Shown here piece after piece: positions 18,784 to 27,058 of a stretch of DNA of 64,000 nucleotides (the stretch's first letter is position 1; the number at the start of each line of letters is the position of its first letter). The notes beneath the pieces are model-generated. The model searched no databases. It was not told the DNA's origin and saw only the letters and a list, made by a program, of their open reading frames with translations. Location of the stretch: positions 222,313-286,312 of the forward strand of contig CAVYUC010000008.1 in NCBI GenBank assembly GCA_963771595.1. Direction: 5' to 3'. Origin of the DNA: CAVYUC01 sp963771595 (GTDB lineage: Bacteria > Bacteroidota > Bacteroidia > Bacteroidales > Prolixibacteraceae). Both the position numbers and the translations under genes were made by a program.

Positions 18784-20112
18784 TTAAACTTCAGGGAGTT
18801 TCCAGGGTTTACGGTATTCCGGTGTTATAAAATCATTGGCTTCCTTATTGTTGGTAAAGCGGTTATTTTCATCATCCCATTCCAGAACAGTGGCACCAAT
18901 GCGTGCAGCGATATTCGGAATATGCGCATGCAATGCGGCTGCCCTGCCCTTTTCGGGTGTGCATGATGTTTCTTCCCGTGTTTTAATGCATTTCAGGAAA
19001 TTATCCACATGAAAGCGGTGTGCATCGGTGCTGCCGTCAAGAGAAACTTCTTCGGTTTTAGGCGCTTTCTTTTCATTGTCCCATTCGGGGTATAAATGAT
19101 AGCGGTTGCGGTTGGTAACAATTGTTCCTTTTTCACCAACAAACTCTACTCCGTATGCTGTATCATAGGGTCCCTGTTGAATTCCGGCAGTCATATTCCA
19201 GTTAATTACATAATTATCCTTGGGAAAAATGACATTCATGGTATCGAAAGTTTCCCGATCCATTTTTTGTTTTGAAAGGTTGGCCGCATAAGTCACCGTT
19301 GTTTTTGGCGGTTCAATCAAATCGCCGGCCCATATGCCCATATCGAGCAGGTGCACGCCCCAATCCGACATCAGGCCGCCGCCATAATCCCAGTAGTGGC
19401 GCCAGCTTCCATGAAACCGGTTGGGATTGAATGCCCGTTTTGGAGCAGGCCCCAGCCAGAAGTCATAATCCACACCCACTGGCACCGGCCCGTCTGGTTT
19501 GGGTGTGGAACCCAGTCCGTAATTGAAGTTGGCCCAGATGTTTACTTTTCGAAGGGTTCCGATTTCGCCCGATTTTATCAGATTCATGGAATCGATAAAC
19601 GTTTTGTTGTCGCGTTGCTGCTGGCCAACCTGTACCACCCGGTTGTAGCGTTTTGCTGCATTAACCATGATGTTGCATTCACCAATGGTATTGGCCATGG
19701 GCTTTTCAACATACACATCTTTCCCGGCCTGGCAGGCCGATACCATTACCAGGCAATGCCAGTGATCCGGAGTACCGATAATAACCGAATCGATATCTTT
19801 ACGTTCCAGGACTTTGCGGAAATCGTGGTACAATTCCGGCATCTGGCTGTAATCGTTTTTTACCGCTTGTGCCCGTTCATTCAGCACATTTTCATCCACA
19901 TCGCAGAGCGCAACACAATTAACCATTCCTGTATCCAGGTGGTGCTTCAAAATACCGAACCCCATATTCCGGCAGCCAATCAGTGCCACATTCACCTTGT
20001 CAGAAGGTGCAAAACCTGCCGACCATACCTTTTCAGGAATAACAGTGGCCATTCCGATTGCCGAAACAGCCAATGCTGAATTTTTAATAAAATTTCTTCT
20101 TGATGGATTCAT
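18784..20112 (-). CDS. Gfo/Idh/MocA family oxidoreductase 2 (Tat signal)
   Basis: A 442-residue oxidoreductase with twin-arginine signal MNPSRRNFIKNSALAVSAIG, so folded with cofactor and exported. The Rossmann fold is VNVALIGCRNMGFGILKHHL; EKP motif in VYVEKPMANT; HGSWRHYWDYGGGLMSDWG is typical of the exported Bacteroidetes subgroup. It is the first gene of the six-gene cluster. A TTG start two codons earlier is less likely. Such exported members need a tightly held NAD(P) recycled in place. Confidence 0.9.
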   Translation of the reverse strand: MNPSRRNFIKNSALAVSAIGMATVIPEKVWSAGFAPSDKVNVALIGCRNMGFGILKHHLDTGMVNCVALCDVDENVLNERAQAVKNDYSQMPELYHDFRKVLERKDIDSVIIGTPDHWHCLVMVSACQAGKDVYVEKPMANTIGECNIMVNAAKRYNRVVQVGQQQRDNKTFIDSMNLIKSGEIGTLRKVNIWANFNYGLGSTPKPDGPVPVGVDYDFWLGPAPKRAFNPNRFHGSWRHYWDYGGGLMSDWGVHLLDMGIWAGDLIEPPKTTVTYAANLSKQKMDRETFDTMNVIFPKDNYVINWNMTAGIQQGPYDTAYGVEFVGEKGTIVTNRNRYHLYPEWDNEKKAPKTEEVSLDGSTDAHRFHVDNFLKCIKTREETSCTPEKGRAAALHAHIPNIAARIGATVLEWDDENNRFTNNKEANDFITPEYRKPWKLPEV

Positions 20113-20172
20113 AATCAATTGGTTTAGATGTTAAAAATCAGGAATTAAATCCTGTTCTGATTTTAGTTCATT

Positions 20173-21210
20173 TTATTCCTCATATACCCATGCACCTGAG
20201 CCATTGTTTTTTTCAAAAAAGGAATCCTGTGCCGATAAGGCGTCTGTTTCTGAGGCATAGGTACCAATTCCGATTAAATAATAGTTACCCCTTTTTCCCA
20301 GGTGAAACGGTTCGTAACCCGCATTTTTTAACTGCTGAAGGTATTTCTCCGCATTTTCTTCATCCTTAAAACTTCCGCCAATCAGGTAATATTTTGAACC
20401 GGATAAAATATCAGTGACAGCTGGTTCACTTGCAGAAAGAACGGAATCGGTAACTGCTGAATCCGGCAATGATTCAACAATACCGGCATCTTCCGATTGG
20501 GACGCCACAGGCTGCTGTTGCTGTACATTTACAGAATCAACCTCCGCAGAGGGTTCTTTTTCCTGATTTAAAAAAATATAAATTCCGGCTGCTGTCAAAG
20601 GAATCAGAATAAGCAGCAGCCACAACCAGCTCCTCTTTTTATCTTTATTATTGCTTTCATCGGCATACCAGGGTTCTGTTTTCTCCACCGGTTGAAATTC
20701 CTGCTCCTGAAATGCTGCTTCTATTTTTTCCTCCGGTGGTAAAACTATTGTTTCTTCCGGTCCTGAAAATGATTCCTCCTGAACACCATCTTCAGGTTCA
20801 TCTTTTAATGACAGGGCTCCCAACCCAAAAGATTCAAGAAGTAAATTATCGTAACCAAAAGCCTCAAACTGAATTTCCTGAGATTCATTCAAATGGAGCA
20901 CACCCAATTTTTCCAGCGTTACCTCTTCACCTTTATCGAGACGGTAAAGAATATCTTCACGTTCTTTTTCTATTTTATTAAGGGCCTCCAAATGCGTAAT
21001 ATTGTCCTGTAAGGCTACATAGTTTACCAGTAAATTATCATTGTTCCTGATTTTCGGATTAAATGAAATTTCTGTGGAAGGAGGAAGTATCTCATCGTTT
21101 TCCCTGTTTATCTGAGCAGGTTTATATCCCGCGATAAAAGCCCCGAGTCCGGGAACAATTACGGTTTCAAATTCCGGTAATAACCGACTAATGTGCAATC
21201 CTAAATTCAA
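20173..21210 (-). CDS. HU-CCDC81-like/SPOR domain membrane protein
   Basis: A 345-residue three-part protein. Residues 1 to about 125 resemble the prokaryotic HU-CCDC81 domains: GLHISRLLPEFETVIVPGLG and ISFNPKIRNNDNLLVNYVA. After an acidic linker a transmembrane helix (about 195-214) leads to a periplasmic linker and a SPOR domain (about 273-345, YYLIGGSFKDEENAEKY). SPOR domains bind denuded peptidoglycan at septa. The cytosolic HU-like domain suggests DNA or protein binding, so the protein may link the nucleoid or a scaffold to cell division. It is divergent from ugd. Confidence 0.82.
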   Translation of the reverse strand: MNLGLHISRLLPEFETVIVPGLGAFIAGYKPAQINRENDEILPPSTEISFNPKIRNNDNLLVNYVALQDNITHLEALNKIEKEREDILYRLDKGEEVTLEKLGVLHLNESQEIQFEAFGYDNLLLESFGLGALSLKDEPEDGVQEESFSGPEETIVLPPEEKIEAAFQEQEFQPVEKTEPWYADESNNKDKKRSWLWLLLILIPLTAAGIYIFLNQEKEPSAEVDSVNVQQQQPVASQSEDAGIVESLPDSAVTDSVLSASEPAVTDILSGSKYYLIGGSFKDEENAEKYLQQLKNAGYEPFHLGKRGNYYLIGIGTYASETDALSAQDSFFEKNNGSGAWVYEE

Positions 21211-21373
21211 AATTTAAATATTTAAATATTTTTTGCAAAAAGATAAATAAAATACGTGTCGAAAATACGAATATTAGCTGCCAAAAGCAACGTGCACTAT
21301 CAAATTGCATAAACAAAGAAGCGCTTTTACCGTTTTTTGTAAACAGGAATATCAACCCGTTCAGACAAATATT

Positions 21374-21404
21374 TTTGACGTCATTTCAAAATGTGCTACT
21401 TTTG
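21374..21404 (+). promoter_or_regulatory. Bacteroidetes-type promoter of the nucleotide-sugar genes
   Basis: TTTG at 21374-21377, a 19-base spacer and TACTTTTG at 21397-21404. This gives a leader of about 100 bases before the ugd ATG at 21511. The remaining part of the 21211-21510 gap is AT-rich with nothing further I can name. Confidence 0.65.
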
Positions 21405-21510
21405 AATGCGGTAATTTAAAGTGAATTCAGAATCTCTTTTTTTTGAGACTGACGTAAATACATCTCCGGATGAATTCCACAGAAATAAGAATTAAAAAAA
21501 ATTTATTCAA

Positions 21511-22839
21511 ATGAAAATATCAGTTGTTGGAACAGGATACGTGGGTTTGGTTACCGGAACCTGTTTTGCTGAAACAGGCGTGAATGTTGCCTGCGTTGAC
21601 ATCAATGAGCAAAAAATTGAAATGCTGAATAACGGACGCATACCAATTTACGAACCGGGGCTTGAAGATATCTACCTGCGAAATGTGGAAAAAGGACGTT
21701 TATCCTTTACAACCAATTTAGAAACCAGCCTCCAGAATGCGGATGCCGTTTTTATTGCAGTTGGAACCCCACCCGGTGAGGATGGCAGCGCCGACCTTCA
21801 ATATGTTCTTTCGGTAGCTTCAGAAATTGGAAAAGTTATGGATCATTATCTTGTGGTGGTTACCAAAAGTACGGTCCCCGTGGGTACTTCAAAAAAGGTA
21901 CAGGATAAAGTTCAGGAAGAACTGGATAAACGCGGAGTGGATTTGACTTTCGATGTGGCATCCAATCCCGAATTTTTAAAAGAAGGAAATGCTGTGGAAG
22001 ATTTTCTGAAACCCGACCGCATTATTGTTGGCACCAATTCGGAACGTGCAGAAAAAGTAATAACACGATTGTACAAACCATTTTTACTCAACGGTCACCC
22101 CATAATTTTCATGGATGTTGTTTCTTCTGAAATGACGAAATACACTGCAAATGCCATGCTTGCCACAAAAATCAGCTTTATGAACGATATCGCCAACTTT
22201 TGCGAAATTGTTGGGGCTGATGTTAATTCAGTTAGAAAAGGGATTGGATCGGATGCGCGCATTGGACACAAATTTATTTATCCGGGAACCGGTTATGGTG
22301 GCTCCTGTTTTCCGAAAGATGTGCAGGCCCTTATTCGTACTGCCGACGAAAAAGGATATTCACTCGATATACTGAAAGCCGTGGAAAAGGTGAATTACAG
22401 GCAAAAATCTGTTTTGTTTACTAAAATTAAAACACATTTTAAGGGCGAATTGAAAGGAAAGAAAATAGCCATCTGGGGTTTGGCCTTCAAACCCAAAACC
22501 GATGACATGCGTGAAGCCCCTTCTCTGGTAATAATCAATCACCTTGTGGATGAAGGAGCAGAAGTTGTTGCTTATGATCCGGTTGCCATGGAAGAGGCAA
22601 AACGGGTATTGGGAAACAAAATTTTATTCGCCAAAGATGAATACGATGCCTGCATTGATGCTGATGCATTGATTCTCGTGACAGAATGGCCTGAATTCAG
22701 AATGCCTAATTTCAGGGTGATGGAAAAGTTACTAAAAAACAAACTTATTTTTGACGGACGGAATATTTATGATCCCGAAGAAATGGACGAATGTGGATTT
22801 ACCTATTACAGCATTGGAAGAGCAAATGTTATTCACTAA
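21511..22839 (+). CDS. ugd: UDP-glucose 6-dehydrogenase
   Basis: A 442-residue cytosolic enzyme converting UDP-glucose to UDP-glucuronate with two NAD+. The N-terminal Rossmann motif is VVGTGYVGLVTGTCFAETG; the catalytic Cys266 lies in GTGYGGSCFPKDV; the C-terminal domain has IWGLAFKPKTDDMREAPS. Length is typical. It is the first gene of a block that runs into UDP-glucuronate decarboxylase 29 bases later, so the product is directly used next door for UDP-xylose. Confidence 0.94.
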   Translation: MKISVVGTGYVGLVTGTCFAETGVNVACVDINEQKIEMLNNGRIPIYEPGLEDIYLRNVEKGRLSFTTNLETSLQNADAVFIAVGTPPGEDGSADLQYVLSVASEIGKVMDHYLVVVTKSTVPVGTSKKVQDKVQEELDKRGVDLTFDVASNPEFLKEGNAVEDFLKPDRIIVGTNSERAEKVITRLYKPFLLNGHPIIFMDVVSSEMTKYTANAMLATKISFMNDIANFCEIVGADVNSVRKGIGSDARIGHKFIYPGTGYGGSCFPKDVQALIRTADEKGYSLDILKAVEKVNYRQKSVLFTKIKTHFKGELKGKKIAIWGLAFKPKTDDMREAPSLVIINHLVDEGAEVVAYDPVAMEEAKRVLGNKILFAKDEYDACIDADALILVTEWPEFRMPNFRVMEKLLKNKLIFDGRNIYDPEEMDECGFTYYSIGRANVIH

Positions 22840-22868
22840 ATTTTTATACGAATTAATCCGGGTGTTAT

Positions 22869-23813
22869 ATGAAAAGAATATTGATTACAGGTGGTGCAGG
22901 CTTTGTTGGATCGCATCTGTGTGAACGGCTGATAAATGAAGGAAATGAAGTTATTTGCCTTGATAATTTTTTTACCGGCAAGAAGAGTAAAATTGTTCAT
23001 TTAATTGATCATCCTTATTTCGAACTGGTGCGACATGATGTAATTATGCCTTATTATGTTGAAGTAGATGAAATTTACAACCTGGCTTGTCCGGCCTCTC
23101 CGGTGCATTACCAGTACAATCCTATCAAAACCATCAAAACTTCGGTAATGGGAGCCATCAACATGCTGGGCCTGGCCAAACGAACGCAGGCAAAAATTCT
23201 GCAGGCATCAACCAGTGAGGTCTACGGGGATCCGGAACAACACCCGCAACCTGAAAGTTACTGGGGTCATGTGAATCCCATTGGCATCCGCTCCTGTTAC
23301 GATGAAGGGAAACGATGTGCTGAATCGTTATTTATCAATTACTACATCCAAAATCAGGTAAATATTAAAATCATCAGAATATTCAATACATACGGACCAA
23401 AAATGGAACCCGACGACGGGCGCGTGGTTTCCAACTTTATCATTCAGGCACTTCAAAACAAGGAAATTACCATTTTTGGCGATGGAAAACAAACCCGCAG
23501 CTTTCAGTATGTCAGTGATTTACTTGAAGGAATGATTCGGATGATGAAAACAGACAAATCCATTACCGGTCCAATCAATATCGGGAATCCTGGCGAATTT
23601 ACCATGCTTGAACTGGCACATGAAATTATAGATTTAACCGGTTCAAAATCCAAAATAACTTATCTTCCTTTACCTGCCGATGATCCTACACAACGTAAAC
23701 CGGATATTAAAGTAGCCAGGGAAAAGCTGAATGGCTGGGAACCTGTTGTTCCACTTCGCGAAGGATTGCAAAAAACAATAGATTATTTCGACCAGCTGCT
23801 GCGGGAACAGTAA
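22869..23813 (+). CDS. UDP-glucuronate decarboxylase (UDP-xylose synthase)
   Basis: A 314-residue short-chain dehydrogenase/reductase family protein that turns UDP-glucuronate into UDP-xylose. NAD-binding GGAGFVGSHLCERL; typical UXS signatures NLACPASPVHYQYNPIKTIK and TSEVYGDP; catalytic Tyr/Lys in SCYDEGKRCAE; IRIFNTYGPKM. It directly follows ugd, matching the pathway order. Confidence 0.92.
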   Translation: MKRILITGGAGFVGSHLCERLINEGNEVICLDNFFTGKKSKIVHLIDHPYFELVRHDVIMPYYVEVDEIYNLACPASPVHYQYNPIKTIKTSVMGAINMLGLAKRTQAKILQASTSEVYGDPEQHPQPESYWGHVNPIGIRSCYDEGKRCAESLFINYYIQNQVNIKIIRIFNTYGPKMEPDDGRVVSNFIIQALQNKEITIFGDGKQTRSFQYVSDLLEGMIRMMKTDKSITGPINIGNPGEFTMLELAHEIIDLTGSKSKITYLPLPADDPTQRKPDIKVAREKLNGWEPVVPLREGLQKTIDYFDQLLREQ

Positions 23814-23894
23814 TTTGAAAAAGTACATTTTATAAGAATAGTTTATTTTTCGCTTCACAATCGCCACCGGAAATTCCGATTGGCTTTATTTTCT

Positions 23895-23902
23895 TAATTT
23901 TG
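23895..23902 (+). promoter_or_regulatory. -7 promoter element before galE
   Basis: TAATTTTG matches TAnnTTTG and lies about 14 bases before the galE ATG, implying a very short leader. No good -33 TTTG is present at the right distance, so the call is weak. Confidence 0.35.
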
Positions 23903-23915
23903 GAAAAAACTGAAA

Positions 23916-24944
23916 ATGGCATATAAGATATTGGTTACCGGCGGAACCGGATATATTGGCTCACACACTGTTGTTGAACTTCAAAATTCAGGTTACGAAG
24001 TAATTGTTGTGGATAACCTTTCCAATTCATCAATTGAAGTGCTGGACAGCATTTCCAAAATTACAGCCATCCATCCGGTTTTTGAAAAATTTGATTTGGC
24101 CGATCAGGAAAAAACAGATGATTTTTTTCAGCGAAATACTGGCATTGATGCCGTTATTCATTTTGCAGCATCAAAAGCAGTTGGCGAATCGGTGCAAAAA
24201 CCGCTGCTGTATTACCGCAATAATCTCGTTTCGTTATTGAACGTTTTGGAAGGGCAGGTAAAATATAATATCCCGAACCTGGTGTTTTCATCGTCCTGCA
24301 CCGTGTACGGACAACCGGAGGAATTGCCGGTTACGGAACAAACTCCCAGGCAGGAAGCAGAATCTCCCTATGGAAATACTAAAAAAGTGAACGAAGATAT
24401 CATGCGCGACGCCATAGTTGCCCATCCCCAGTTAAAAGGTATTGCACTTCGTTATTTTAATCCCATAGGTGCCCACCCCTCTGCGTTGATTGGCGAATTA
24501 CCGCTGGGTGTTCCGCAAAACCTTGTTCCGTTCATCACCCAAACTGCTGCCGGATTACGCGAACAATTGCGGGTTTTTGGAAACGATTACAATACTCCGG
24601 ATGGTTCGGCAATCCGCGATTACATTAATGTAATTGACTTGGCCAAAGCACATGTGATCGCCATTGAACGTTTGCTAAAAGGGAAAAATAAAGAGGGTTA
24701 CGAAATTTTCAATCTGGGTACCGGAAATGGGCTATCAGTTCTGGAAATTATTAACAATTTTGAAAAAGCTACCGGCATAAAGCTGAATTATAAAATAGTT
24801 GATCGCCGTGCCGGTGATATAGAAAAAATTTGGGCTGACACTACTTACGCAAATCAGGAATTAGGCTGGAAAGCTGAAAAGGGGCTTGAAGAAACACTGC
24901 TTTCGGCATGGCACTGGGAAAAGCGCGTAAGGGGAATCAGGTAA
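23916..24944 (+). CDS. galE: UDP-glucose 4-epimerase
   Basis: A 342-residue SDR enzyme interconverting UDP-glucose and UDP-galactose. It shows VTGGTGYIGSHTVVEL at the N-terminus, SSSCTVYGQPEELPVTE, catalytic SPYGNTKKVNE (Tyr-x3-Lys) and IALRYFNPIGAHPSALIGE, all GalE signatures. It lies 102 bases after the decarboxylase gene, with its own -7-like box, and belongs to the same nucleotide-sugar region. Confidence 0.93.
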   Translation: MAYKILVTGGTGYIGSHTVVELQNSGYEVIVVDNLSNSSIEVLDSISKITAIHPVFEKFDLADQEKTDDFFQRNTGIDAVIHFAASKAVGESVQKPLLYYRNNLVSLLNVLEGQVKYNIPNLVFSSSCTVYGQPEELPVTEQTPRQEAESPYGNTKKVNEDIMRDAIVAHPQLKGIALRYFNPIGAHPSALIGELPLGVPQNLVPFITQTAAGLREQLRVFGNDYNTPDGSAIRDYINVIDLAKAHVIAIERLLKGKNKEGYEIFNLGTGNGLSVLEIINNFEKATGIKLNYKIVDRRAGDIEKIWADTTYANQELGWKAEKGLEETLLSAWHWEKRVRGIR

Positions 24945-24993
24945 ACAATAAATATAAAGGTGCATGCGTTTTTTAGGGTAAAAATCTTAAAAT

Positions 24994-25500
24994 GTGCAAA
25001 AGCTAACCTGCTTACTCCTTCTATGTTATCTTTTATTACCAGTGTTCTCCACTGCACAAAATGCGCCGTTATATCTGTCGTTTGAAGGAGGTGGAAACGG
25101 GCTGATTGCTTCAGCAAACATCGGCAGGCCCATCATCATCAATCAACGTTTTAAAGTTAATTTTCAAACCGGTCTGGGCTGGGCGCCTAAAATAGCAAAA
25201 CCACAATCCGTCTTCACTATTCCAGGACAACTAACCTGCAATTTTGGCGAAAATGGAATGTATCTGGAAGCTGGCGCCGGTTTAACCCTTATTCCCAAAA
25301 GTAAGTTGCACACTGAGGAATTGGCCGACGGAAAAAGTGAGTTGTATATTTCTCCGATTATCGGATTTCGGCATGAATCCTCGAACTGGTTTGGAAGAAT
25401 TTATGCCTGTCCACTTTTTCATATAAACGGCGAACATATTTATGATCCGGTTACAAAAGATTTTATAAATTTCGGTATAGGGATTGGTACAATACTTTAA
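24994..25500 (+). CDS. Exported small beta-barrel-like protein
   Basis: A 168-residue protein with a signal peptide (LLLLCYLLLPVFSTAQ) and predicted beta-strands with alternating hydrophobics (FKVNFQTGLGWAPK, MYLEAGAGLTLIPKSK), ending FINFGIGIGTIL, like a small outer-membrane barrel. The start is a GTG at 24994 because no ATG fits in this frame. No family can be named. It sits between galE and rfbB and may be unrelated to sugar metabolism. Confidence 0.6.
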   Translation: MQKLTCLLLLCYLLLPVFSTAQNAPLYLSFEGGGNGLIASANIGRPIIINQRFKVNFQTGLGWAPKIAKPQSVFTIPGQLTCNFGENGMYLEAGAGLTLIPKSKLHTEELADGKSELYISPIIGFRHESSNWFGRIYACPLFHINGEHIYDPVTKDFINFGIGIGTIL

Positions 25501-25540
25501 TTTTAAAAATGATTTTCTAATTTCACCCAAAATATAAAAA

Positions 25541-26587
25541 ATGAAAATATTAATTACCGGTGGTGCCGGATTTATTGGTTCCCATGTTGTCCGGCTGTTT
25601 ATTGAAAAATACCCGGATTATCAAATTGTCAATCTTGACAAATTAACTTACGCCGGAAATCTGGCCAACCTAACAGATATTGAGAACAAACCAAACTACA
25701 GTTTTATAAAAGGCGATATTGTGGACGGGGATTTTATCCTGAAATTATTTGAAAAATATCAGTTTGACGGAGTAATTCATCTGGCCGCCGAATCGCATGT
25801 TGACCGGTCGATTGCCAACCCCACCGAATTTGTTTTTACCAATGTTATTGGTACGGTTAACCTGTTAAATGCAGCCAAACATATCTGGAAAGACGCTGCC
25901 GGTAAAAAATTCTACCACATTTCCACCGATGAAGTTTACGGTTCTTTGGGCGATGAAGGAATGTTTACCGAAGAAACACGATACGATCCACACAGTCCGT
26001 ATTCCGCATCAAAAGCAAGTTCCGACCATTTTGTCCGGGCATACACAGACACATTTGGATTGCCTGCAGTTATTTCAAACTGCTCAAACAATTATGGTTC
26101 ATTCCAGTTCCCCGAAAAGCTGATTCCATTGTTTATCAACAACATTAAAAACAAAAAACCGCTGCCGGTTTACGGGAAAGGTGAAAATGTGCGCGACTGG
26201 CTGTGGGTAGTTGATCATGCACGCGCCATTGATACTATTTTTCACAAGGGCAAAATTGGCGAAACCTACAACATTGGAGGATTCAATGAATGGAAAAATA
26301 TTGATCTTATCCGGACGATGTGCCGGATTATGGATGAAAAACTGGGTCGCGGTAAAGGAGAATCGGAACAATTGATAACCTATGTTAAAGATCGTGCCGG
26401 TCATGATTTGCGGTATGCAATTGACGCTACAAAAATTAAAAACGAACTGGGCTGGGAACCTTCGCTGCAATTTGAGGAAGGTATCAGTAAAACCATTGAC
26501 TGGTATCTTGAAAACGAAGAGTGGATGGAAAATGTAACTTCGGGCGACTATCAAAAATATTACGAGGAACAGTACGAAAAGAGATAA
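25541..26587 (+). CDS. rfbB: dTDP-glucose 4,6-dehydratase
   Basis: A 348-residue SDR enzyme making dTDP-4-keto-6-deoxyglucose, the branch point to rhamnose and other deoxysugars. Motifs: ITGGAGFIGSHVVRLF, HLAAESHVDRSI, the dehydratase signature STDEVYGSLGDEG, catalytic SPYSASKASSDHF and NCSNNYGSFQFPEKLIP. The partner genes rfbA, rfbC and rfbD are not in the window, so this is a detached member of the pathway. Confidence 0.94.
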   Translation: MKILITGGAGFIGSHVVRLFIEKYPDYQIVNLDKLTYAGNLANLTDIENKPNYSFIKGDIVDGDFILKLFEKYQFDGVIHLAAESHVDRSIANPTEFVFTNVIGTVNLLNAAKHIWKDAAGKKFYHISTDEVYGSLGDEGMFTEETRYDPHSPYSASKASSDHFVRAYTDTFGLPAVISNCSNNYGSFQFPEKLIPLFINNIKNKKPLPVYGKGENVRDWLWVVDHARAIDTIFHKGKIGETYNIGGFNEWKNIDLIRTMCRIMDEKLGRGKGESEQLITYVKDRAGHDLRYAIDATKIKNELGWEPSLQFEEGISKTIDWYLENEEWMENVTSGDYQKYYEEQYEKR

Positions 26588-26620
26588 TTTTTTATAAACC
26601 GGCAGATTAAAAAAATCATT

Positions 26621-26965
26621 ATGCCATACAATGAATATCTTGCTGATCGTGTCCGTAACTCCCTGAAAGAAACAAAAACCGGTTTCGAAGAAAAGAAAAT
26701 GTTTGGCGGCATCTGTTTTTTGGTGGATGACAAAATGTGTGTTGGAATAATAAAAGAAGAATTGATGGTACGAGTTGATCCCGCACTCCAGGAAATACTG
26801 CTGGCACATGAAAATTGCCGCCCAATGGATTTTACAAAACAATCCATGAAAGGCTTTCTTTTTGTGCAGCCTGAAGGTGTTGACATGGATGAAGACCTGG
26901 ACAAATGGATAGAACTCTGCCTTGAATTCAACCCAAATGCCAAATCAAGCAAAAAGAAAAAATGA
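26621..26965 (+). CDS. TfoX N-terminal domain protein
   Basis: A 114-residue protein made of a TfoX/Sxy N-terminal-like domain: MFGGICFLVDDKMCVGIIK, ELMVRVDPALQEILL and MKGFLFVQPEGVD are characteristic. In gamma-proteobacteria TfoX controls competence, but stand-alone versions in Bacteroidetes have no known role. The C-terminus is a short lysine run (KSSKKKK). It lies 33 bases after rfbB and may share its transcript. Confidence 0.85.
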   Translation: MPYNEYLADRVRNSLKETKTGFEEKKMFGGICFLVDDKMCVGIIKEELMVRVDPALQEILLAHENCRPMDFTKQSMKGFLFVQPEGVDMDEDLDKWIELCLEFNPNAKSSKKKK

Positions 26966-26998
26966 AACACCGATGTATCTGGTTTAATAGTGTGCAAA

Positions 26999-27038
26999 AA
27001 AAAGATGGTGAGCTTTTTGAAAAGTTCACCATCTTTTT
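26999..27038. terminator. Intrinsic terminator between convergent genes
   Basis: Arms AAAAAGATGGTGA (26999-27011) and TCACCATCTTTTT (27026-27038) around a 14-base loop. It has T runs on both strands and separates the TfoX-like and helicase genes. Confidence 0.8.
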
Positions 27039-27058
27039 AAAAAGAAGTTCAGGTTAAA

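Noticed and set aside
19351..20079. 242-codon plus-strand frame opposite the Gfo/Idh gene
   Set aside because: Cys/His-rich composition typical of a shadow frame, and it lies fully inside a clear gene.
23895..23902. A strong separate promoter for galE
   Set aside because: Only the -7 box is good; the leader would be very short and the -33 box is missing, so it is kept as a weak feature only.
26099..26842. 247-codon minus-strand frame across rfbB and the TfoX-like gene
   Set aside because: It overlaps two convincing genes and has Phe-rich, non-protein-like composition.
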